A DNA stretch of 64,000 bases from Candidozyma auris (taxonomy: Eukaryota; Ascomycota; Pichiomycetes; Serinales; Metschnikowiaceae): assembly GCF_003013715.1 (NCBI RefSeq), contig NC_072812.1, positions 1,798,001 through 1,862,000 on the forward strand, given 5' to 3'. The translations under genes were made by a program, and so were the position numbers. This document shows positions 58,949 to 64,000 of the stretch, one piece after another; positions within the stretch are counted from its first letter, which is position 1, and every line of letters begins with the position of its first letter. The notes beneath the pieces are model-generated. The model was given only the letters and a program-made list of their open reading frames with translations. It was not told the origin of the DNA and did no database searches.

Positions 58949-59989
58949 ATGGCAGCCGAGCTTCACATTAAGCATGGTGATGAAGCAGTAAACAAAAAAG
59001 ACTTTGCATGTGCCATTGCACATTACAACGCTGCTTTAAAAGAGAATCCAGAAGCATTTCTTGGATACATCAAGCGCTCTGGCGCTTACCTCAAGCTCAG
59101 CGACTACAGCAATGCGAGGAAAGACATTGAGAGGGCCAAAGAAATAGCAAGGAAAAGAGGCAAGCGTGACGACCAAGGGTTATGCTTCTATAAAGACGGC
59201 TTGATCAATTATGCAGAGAAGCAGTACGTGCAAGCACTCGAAAGCTTCAGACAAGCTAAGGCATCTCTGTGCAGCGAGCCAGCATTGGATATTTGGATCG
59301 CAAAAGCGGAGCGGGACTTGAGAAGAGTAGATGCAGAGGTGAAGCCAAAAGTCACTAAGGTTCCTGAGGAGCACAAACTGACCAGTGTGGATGCAATCAA
59401 TAAGCATGCTCCCCTCAAAGCGAAGATCAGAGACGACTGGTATCAGAGTAATGAGACGGTGACGGTGACAATTTACGCTAAAAACGTCAAGGAAGAGACG
59501 TTGAGCGTGAAATTTGAGAAGAGGTCGGTGTCAATCTCATTCCCTAGTGCTGATAGCTCGGAGTACAACTACAACCTTGATCCATTGTACGGAGAGATTG
59601 ACTGCGAAAAATCCACGTACAAAATTTATAGTACCAAGTTGGAGATTACACTTCAAAAGATGATAAAGGGGAAGTGGGCGCAATTGGAAGGGCATGGAGA
59701 GATCAAGCCCGTGAAGGAAGAAGAGTCAAGGGCGCCTCTAGCGTACCCTACTTCATCACGTAAAGCCGTGAACTGGTCAAATTTCAACGTGCCCGAGGAG
59801 GAAGAAGAGGAGCAGGACTTTTTTGCCAAATTGTACAGAGATGTGGAAGATGATACGAGGAGAGCGATGATGAAGTCCTATGTGGAAAGCAATGGAACGG
59901 TTCTTACTACGAACTGGGCCGAAGCCCAAACGAAGCATTTCGAGACAAGTCCTCCAGAAGGCATGGAAGCAAAGAAGTGGAACAGCTGA
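58949..59989 (+). CDS. SGT1: Hsp90 co-chaperone Sgt1
   Basis: The 346-residue protein (yeast Sgt1, 395 aa) has all three Sgt1 parts. TPR repeats come first (about residues 1-130, ELHIKHGDEAVNKKDFACAIAHYNAAL). The CS domain is at about 150-245: KIRDDWYQSNETVTVTIYAKNV, LSVKFEKRSVSISF, EYNYNLDPLYGEID, YSTKLEITLQK. The SGS domain closes the protein (about 265-346): AVNWSNFNVPEEEEEEQDFFAKLYRDVEDDTRRAMMKSYVESNGTVLTTNWAE. It links Hsp90 to Skp1 and is needed for kinetochore (CBF3) and SCF assembly. The linker between TPR and CS is shorter than in S. cerevisiae. The start is ATG 58949. Confidence 0.95.
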   Translation: MAAELHIKHGDEAVNKKDFACAIAHYNAALKENPEAFLGYIKRSGAYLKLSDYSNARKDIERAKEIARKRGKRDDQGLCFYKDGLINYAEKQYVQALESFRQAKASLCSEPALDIWIAKAERDLRRVDAEVKPKVTKVPEEHKLTSVDAINKHAPLKAKIRDDWYQSNETVTVTIYAKNVKEETLSVKFEKRSVSISFPSADSSEYNYNLDPLYGEIDCEKSTYKIYSTKLEITLQKMIKGKWAQLEGHGEIKPVKEEESRAPLAYPTSSRKAVNWSNFNVPEEEEEEQDFFAKLYRDVEDDTRRAMMKSYVESNGTVLTTNWAEAQTKHFETSPPEGMEAKKWNS

Positions 59990-60578
59990 GAATAGAAAAA
60001 TAGAAGAGAAGAATTACAAGATAATCTTCAAGGAGCCAGAGATAAAAAATGCGCAGTGAAGGCAAATGAAACTATCGTGGACCAGTACGTTGAGGGGGGC
60101 GGCTGTTGGGCGCCCTGTGGTAGAGCCGGGGGCCGCGCACTAAGGTGAGACAGGGTTAGGCGCTCCCTAAAAAAGAATTGGGGGATCAATGGGGGACCTG
60201 GCCGCCCTCAAGCGGCCGAGAAAAAAGTCCGAGCCATTCCGTCGAATGCCCCCAACTGGAAGTTGTGGAACGCAACCAAACTCATCGATTTTTTTTTTTT
60301 TTTAAAAAAAAACCAACGATACTAGCCTTTTTTTCAACCTTTATACTTTATACATGTATAATTGGCTTTTTTCAAAATGGTTCCTTGAAGAACATGCAAT
60401 CTTATGCGACGATAGAAGCATGTAGGCGCACTGGGCGATAGGAGAGTGGGCGGATCGACGTGCTTCACCCCAAAAAAATCATTTATAAGGCTTTGTTGTT
60501 TAACCCTTTCTCACTTTTCCTCCATAATTCGTAAACCATATCCCTATCTAATAGCACCCACCTATTCTTCACTACCCA
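59990..60578 (+). promoter_or_regulatory. CRP1 upstream region, GC-rich block then T15A9 tract
   Basis: About 589 bp. Positions 60085-60245 are unusually GC-rich with several G4-6/C4-6 runs, including AGGGG-like stress-response cores. A T15A9 tract (60289-60312) follows, then pyrimidine-rich leader. The short frame at 60178-60441 crosses this tract and is not accepted. Confidence 0.5.
60289..60312. repeat. T15A9 homopolymer tract
   Basis: Fifteen T followed by nine A, about 270 bp before the CRP1 ATG. Such tracts exclude nucleosomes and are prone to length change and to sequencing error. Confidence 0.85.
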
Positions 60579-62048
60579 ATGCCCTACACCCATAGATTCG
60601 TCTGGTACGTAGAGCCGCATCAAATATGAGCTCCGAAAAAGATTTGGTGAGATATTTCAAGGAGCTAGATATTCTTCATTATACTAACTCCCAGGCCGGC
60701 AGCGCCTGACACGCGTTCAGTGGTGGTTACGGGTGACTTTGACGACTGGCTGTTAACTAGGGCTGTGCTTGAGAAAGAAAACGACACTGGCGACTTCGCT
60801 GGCACCTTGTACTTGGACAAGCCCCGGCGGTTGGTGTTCAAGTTTGTTGTCAACGGCACCCAGTGGATCACCAGCCCCAAGTATAAGATTGAGCATGACG
60901 TGCATGGCAATGCCAACAATTATTTGGACCCTGAGGATTTGGTGGAAGTTGCTGACAATGAGAGCCAGCTAGCAGATACGTCTGGTCCTGCTGATACAAG
61001 AGTTGTTGATATTGAGAAGGCTGACGAGCCCAAGGCCGGTGATGTGAGGGCCGAGGTTGTTGAAAAGCCGATGGGAAATTCAGAAGCCGTGGATAAAGAC
61101 GTGAAGAAGACTTCTAATGATAAGGAGGCTTCAATTGACGTTGCCTACGCTCAAGAGGATAGAATGCCTAAGTTGGAAAGCTCCGGTAACGCTGCGGAGG
61201 AGGTGGAAGCCAAAAGAGCAGCTAAAGACGAGAAGGGCGCTCCCGTTATTTCTGAATTTGCCAAGATTGAGCTTGCGAGGGCTACAAATCCAGTTGACGA
61301 ACAAGCTAAGGAACAAGCTGAGGAGAATTCTTCCGAAGTTATAGCAGAAGATGTATCTGAACCAACTGAAGTTGAGAAGCCTTCCCACAACGAGCCGGAG
61401 CTGCCAAACAAAGAGTCTAAGGTGCAGCAGGAGGAAATCGAGGGCTTAGACAAGGTTTCAACCTCCCAGTCTTCGTATGCTGCCTTGTCTATTCCTAGCG
61501 ATGGTTACGAAGATGTGGGCATCGCTGTTGACGAGGATGGTTACGCCAGAACTTTTCCAGCGGACGACGACGAGAACGCAAGGAAGACTGTGGAATCAGG
61601 TGCTAGCAAAGTTGACAGAAACCCATCTGGTGTTGGCACTGAGTCATCTTCTGAGCCGAGGCATCGTACCGCCCCCCATGATATCTCAGCCTTTGGCAAA
61701 GCCCATGCCCAAAGCGAACCGAGGCCTATCCAGTCCCACTACACCTCCACCTTCAAAGGTGGTGACACCAACTCTGGAGACACCACCCCCACAAATTCCC
61801 TCAAAAACCACGGAATCTACGGAGCCAAGCAGCCCACCTCCTCAACCCAGCAAGAGTCGGAAGTATCGACTCTTGGTTCTCACTCTAGGAGTAGCTCTTA
61901 TACTGCTCGGCCTCCACAAGGGGGTCAAGATCAAGCTTCCCTGGTGGTAAGTGACACCAAAATGGTTTCTGATACACCTGAGCATCTTCGTACGGAGAGA
62001 AAGAGAAAAGGAGGATTGGTGACCCGTATAGTTGGCTTGTTTCAATGA
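60579..62048 (+). CDS. CRP1: Crp1/Mdg1-like protein with AMPK-type CBM48 domain (one intron)
   Basis: Spliced from 60579-60604 and 60695-62048, giving 459 residues (yeast Crp1, 465 aa). The first exon MPYTHRFVW joins PAAPDTRSVVVTGDFDDW, the start of an AMPK-beta-like glycogen-binding fold (to about residue 85, VFKFVVNGTQWITSP and GNANNYLDPED). The rest is acidic and Ser/Glu/Lys-rich, with a basic hydrophobic end (GGLVTRIVGLFQ) like Crp1/Mdg1. Yeast Crp1 binds cruciform DNA and Mdg1 acts in pheromone signalling; the cellular role here is unknown. The codon after the conserved Trp is CTG, which would be Ser in CTG-clade yeasts, as in many CBM48 domains. Without the intron the frame begins only at a GTG. 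Confidence 0.88.
60605..60694 (+). other. CRP1 intron (90 nt)
   Basis: Donor GTACGT at 60605, exact TACTAAC branch site at 60682-60688, CAG acceptor ending at 60694. Splicing joins TG to G, making the Trp of the FVWPAAP motif. Confidence 0.93.
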
Positions 62049-62115
62049 ATAGGGATTGTAGCACCCTCTAATCTTTTTTTTAATACATCAATGCTATTAA
62101 TCTTCTTCTCTTGAG

Positions 62116-62583
62116 TTACTTCTTCTTCCCCTTCTTCTTCTTCTTGTTCTTTGACAGAGATGAAGGTGGCTGTACAGGATTCTCCTCTGGCACAGGTGTC
62201 ACCTCTGACTTCGTCTCCTCTTGCTGAATTAGTGGCTCCTCGAATTTCGTATTACTCATGATACTGGCCACACCCACAACGTCACTTTTGGCCTGTTTGA
62301 GCGCTTGGTCTGTGGCACCTTCATCTTCTGCTTTTCTTTTTTTGCTGACTCCACGGGGACCAAAAAAGGTTAAAAGCCTCGACAACTCTTTGGCCTTGTA
62401 TGTTGAATATTGAATGCATTTCCCCAGCTTCGGTTCTGTGCACTTGAATTTCACCACATTCTGAGCTTTCTTTGATGAGTTGTTGTGCTTTGTCTTTTTT
62501 GCTGCGTTCGAATATGTGATTGACAACGTAGCAGATGGAAACGCTTCAAGAAGCTGCTCCAGACTTTCTATAAATTTCTCCAT
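62116..62583 (-). CDS. SRP21: Signal recognition particle subunit Srp21 (SRP9-like)
   Basis: The 155-residue protein (yeast Srp21, 167 aa) has the SRP9-21 domain at about residues 1-80: FIESLEQLLEAFPSATLSITYSN, FKCTEPKLGKCIQYSTYKAKELSRLLTFFGPRG. A short motif VVGVASIMSNT (about 100-111) and a Lys-rich tail (KNKKKKKGKKK) also match fungal Srp21. It is part of the SRP Alu-like domain that pauses elongation during ER targeting. The ATG is at 62583. The stop lies about 68 bp from the convergent CRP1 stop. Confidence 0.9.
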   Translation of the reverse strand: MEKFIESLEQLLEAFPSATLSITYSNAAKKTKHNNSSKKAQNVVKFKCTEPKLGKCIQYSTYKAKELSRLLTFFGPRGVSKKRKAEDEGATDQALKQAKSDVVGVASIMSNTKFEEPLIQQEETKSEVTPVPEENPVQPPSSLSKNKKKKKGKKK

Positions 62584-62898
62584 TAACGACTTTTGGTGAT
62601 CTTGCGTTGAAGAAAGTTTATCGCACTTTTGTAGACGTACAACTTCTCTGCAGCGCCATGATATGGTGCGTAGTGCACAACTTCGTGGTTGCGATGTTGG
62701 GTAAACATAAGGTCAGGAGGCAAAACAATTGACCTCTTAAAACGTTTCTACAAAATACCGCCATTCATATTACCTTCCACTTAGCTTCGGCCAAAGGGCA
62801 TGTAACCTTACATTACTTTACTCAGATCGTTGAAAGCCTGACGTGGAACATTCTTTCTCTAGTATAGTAGTATACAGAAAATCACACCAGAAACATGC
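62584..62898 (-). promoter_or_regulatory. SRP21 upstream / Nramp downstream region
   Basis: About 315 bp between two minus-strand genes; it must hold the SRP21 promoter and the Nramp terminator. No distinct motif recognised. Confidence 0.4.
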
Positions 62899-64000
62899 TT
62901 AGAGTGGGACATCATATCCTAATACCCAGCTTCCAATTAGTATGATATTAAGGATTGTCACAAATGCCCACGACGTTATTGCAAAGAAGTTCATCCATGG
63001 ACCATTACTCATATCACTGTAACCCTTAATACGAATGGCATCAGAAGGCTCATCCATTGGGCCAAAGTTCGGAGATACAGGTAAGGATTCGTGAGGGCCT
63101 CTTCGAGGTCCCATGACTGTCGCAATTTGAGAGCTGCTCTGCTGCAGCACCAAATTCTGGCGCTCGTAACTTTCATCATCTGTTTCGTCATCCCAACCAA
63201 CACATGGATGAGCATTCCTTAGATCCTGTAATCTAATTGCCGGCTCGCCAACATTGAATCGATTTCTCAGGGGAACTATTGTGTTTTGTGTGCCAGTCTC
63301 AGAAAGACCGCCTATCGCTGCCTCCTCCTCGAAAATGGTATCAACGTCTTCATCGCCATCTCTCACCAAAATTGGAACGCTCATGATTTTCTTCGAATAT
63401 GTGAAATAAATCAATGGGGCAGTCACAACGGGGAGTAAGATGGACAAGACCACCTGTGAGGCATTCAAAGTCTTTGCTAGGCCTTCTCTTCCTGTCATCA
63501 TCACAACGACGAGACAGGGAGCAATTGCCAAGGCTCTAGTGATGAGTCGACGAATCACAGGTGGAAAACTCCACAGGAGGAACCCTTCAGACACCATCTG
63601 ACCAGCAAGTGTGCAAACAACGCCAGCCGACTGGCCCGAGCAGAGGAGTGCAAGGACAAAAACGAAGCCGGCTGTCTTGGAAAGATGAGTGGAAAGTAAA
63701 TTGTAGATGGTGTACAAGTCTGCATTCGAAGCCCCCTCGTCATCCGAGTCGGAGTCATCACCATCATCATGATCACGAATGTGATTTTTCTTGTGCGTTC
63801 CTACCGTGGCTCCAGCGACAATTAGGATGGTGGCATTGACGAATAGAGCTACCGTAAATAACGAGATAACAAGTTCTGCGATAGTGTATGACATAGTGTC
63901 TTTGATAGCGTGCACCGAGGGTCTATAATATTCTTCCTCTTCTTTTGCTCCAACAGCACTTGCGAAGTCGTCACCGTTGAGGTGAACCGCTGAATCATCT
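62899..64000 (-). CDS. Nramp divalent-metal transporter (Smf1/2-like), 3' part
   Basis: The frame runs from the stop at 62899 without interruption to the window edge, so the 5' part lies outside. The 367 visible codons start ...EEEEYYRPSVHAIKDTMSYTIAEL, the loop-to-helix junction of yeast Smf proteins, and continue with LFTVALFVNATILIVAG, a charged loop, LLCSGQSAGVVCTLAGQMVSEGFL (the conserved Nramp helix with GQ...G), RRLITRALAIAPCLVV, LNASQVVLSILLP, and a final helix WAFVTILNIILIGSWVLGY. These are proton-coupled Mn2+/Fe2+ importers. A long acidic hydrophilic insert (about 120 residues with DDETDDES) separates the last two helices, longer than usual. Smf1, Smf2 and Smf3 cannot be told apart from this part. 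Confidence 0.88.
   Translation of the reverse strand, partial: DDSAVHLNGDDFASAVGAKEEEEYYRPSVHAIKDTMSYTIAELVISLFTVALFVNATILIVAGATVGTHKKNHIRDHDDGDDSDSDDEGASNADLYTIYNLLSTHLSKTAGFVFVLALLCSGQSAGVVCTLAGQMVSEGFLLWSFPPVIRRLITRALAIAPCLVVVMMTGREGLAKTLNASQVVLSILLPVVTAPLIYFTYSKKIMSVPILVRDGDEDVDTIFEEEAAIGGLSETGTQNTIVPLRNRFNVGEPAIRLQDLRNAHPCVGWDDETDDESYERQNLVLQQSSSQIATVMGPRRGPHESLPVSPNFGPMDEPSDAIRIKGYSDMSNGPWMNFFAITSWAFVTILNIILIGSWVLGYDVPL

Noticed and set aside
61477..61950. A 157-codon Pro/Ser-rich frame inside CRP1
   Set aside because: It overlaps the CRP1 disordered region in another frame; only the CRP1 frame connects to the conserved CBM48 domain.
1..64000. tRNA genes, transposons, LTRs, rRNA or CRISPR arrays
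   Set aside because: Intergenic regions were read for A/B-box sequences, terminal repeats and reverse-transcriptase or transposase motifs; none was found. Small RNA genes such as snoRNAs could still be missed by eye.

Overview
The window is eukaryotic nuclear DNA from a budding yeast (Saccharomycotina), most likely a CTG-clade species (CUG read as serine). Evidence: nearly every gene is a compact intron-poor ORF with a recognisable Saccharomyces/Candida counterpart; the two introns that can be resolved are 88-90 nt, lie at the 5' end of their genes and use GTATGT/GTACGT donors with TACTAAC-like branch sites; a Candida-type beta-mannosyltransferase (GT91) is present; CTG codons are rare, and one CTG falls where a carbohydrate-binding (CBM48) domain normally has Ser after Trp. 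Moderate GC and these features would suit a Metschnikowiaceae species (Clavispora / Candida haemulonii-auris type), but the species cannot be fixed from sequence alone. Reference lengths and family motifs quoted in the entries are from memory of S. cerevisiae and related proteins; no search was run.

Layout, left to right. 1-6 kb: an unrecognised Ser-rich protein, a Pop6-like RNase P/MRP subunit, COX12, JLP2, and a TBC-domain Rab GAP. 6.4-16.5 kb: the CCR4-NOT scaffold NOT1/CDC39 (no in-frame AUG in its first 257 codons), UBC1, BRE5, and MRP21. 17-22 kb: a NECAP-like endocytic protein, the TFIIH helicase SSL2, and SRP40. 22-34 kb is metabolic and membrane-related: an Lpx1-like lipase, a GT91 mannosyltransferase, an Fcy2-type purine-cytosine permease, ELP6, the Tgl3 lipase orthologue (catalytic Ser replaced by Ala), and an MFS transporter.

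34-49 kb: UTP15, YNG1, RPL3, a NmrA-like oxidoreductase, an AT-hook protein, ERG24, the divergent pair Big1/Voa1-like and VMA21, MED18, mitochondrial GatF (GTF1), and NOP7. 49-64 kb: TAZ1, a large probable mitochondrial PPR protein, KAR3, RRP15, a Bsc6-like MFS transporter, SGT1, a Crp1/Mdg1-like protein with an intron, SRP21, and the 3' part of an Nramp metal transporter that runs off the right edge.

Themes. Several genes serve ribosome biogenesis or translation (POP6-like, SRP40, UTP15, RPL3, NOP7, RRP15, ELP6, SRP21). Others serve mitochondria (COX12, MRP21, GTF1, TAZ1, the PPR protein). Two V0-ATPase assembly factors share a divergent promoter with a perfect TCACGTGA box. Convergent neighbours are packed tightly, with stop codons separated by 1 to about 30 bp at seven places. 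I found no transposon, LTR, tRNA, rRNA or CRISPR; this is ordinary core chromosome, and the interest lies in anomalies within individual genes rather than in a gene cluster.
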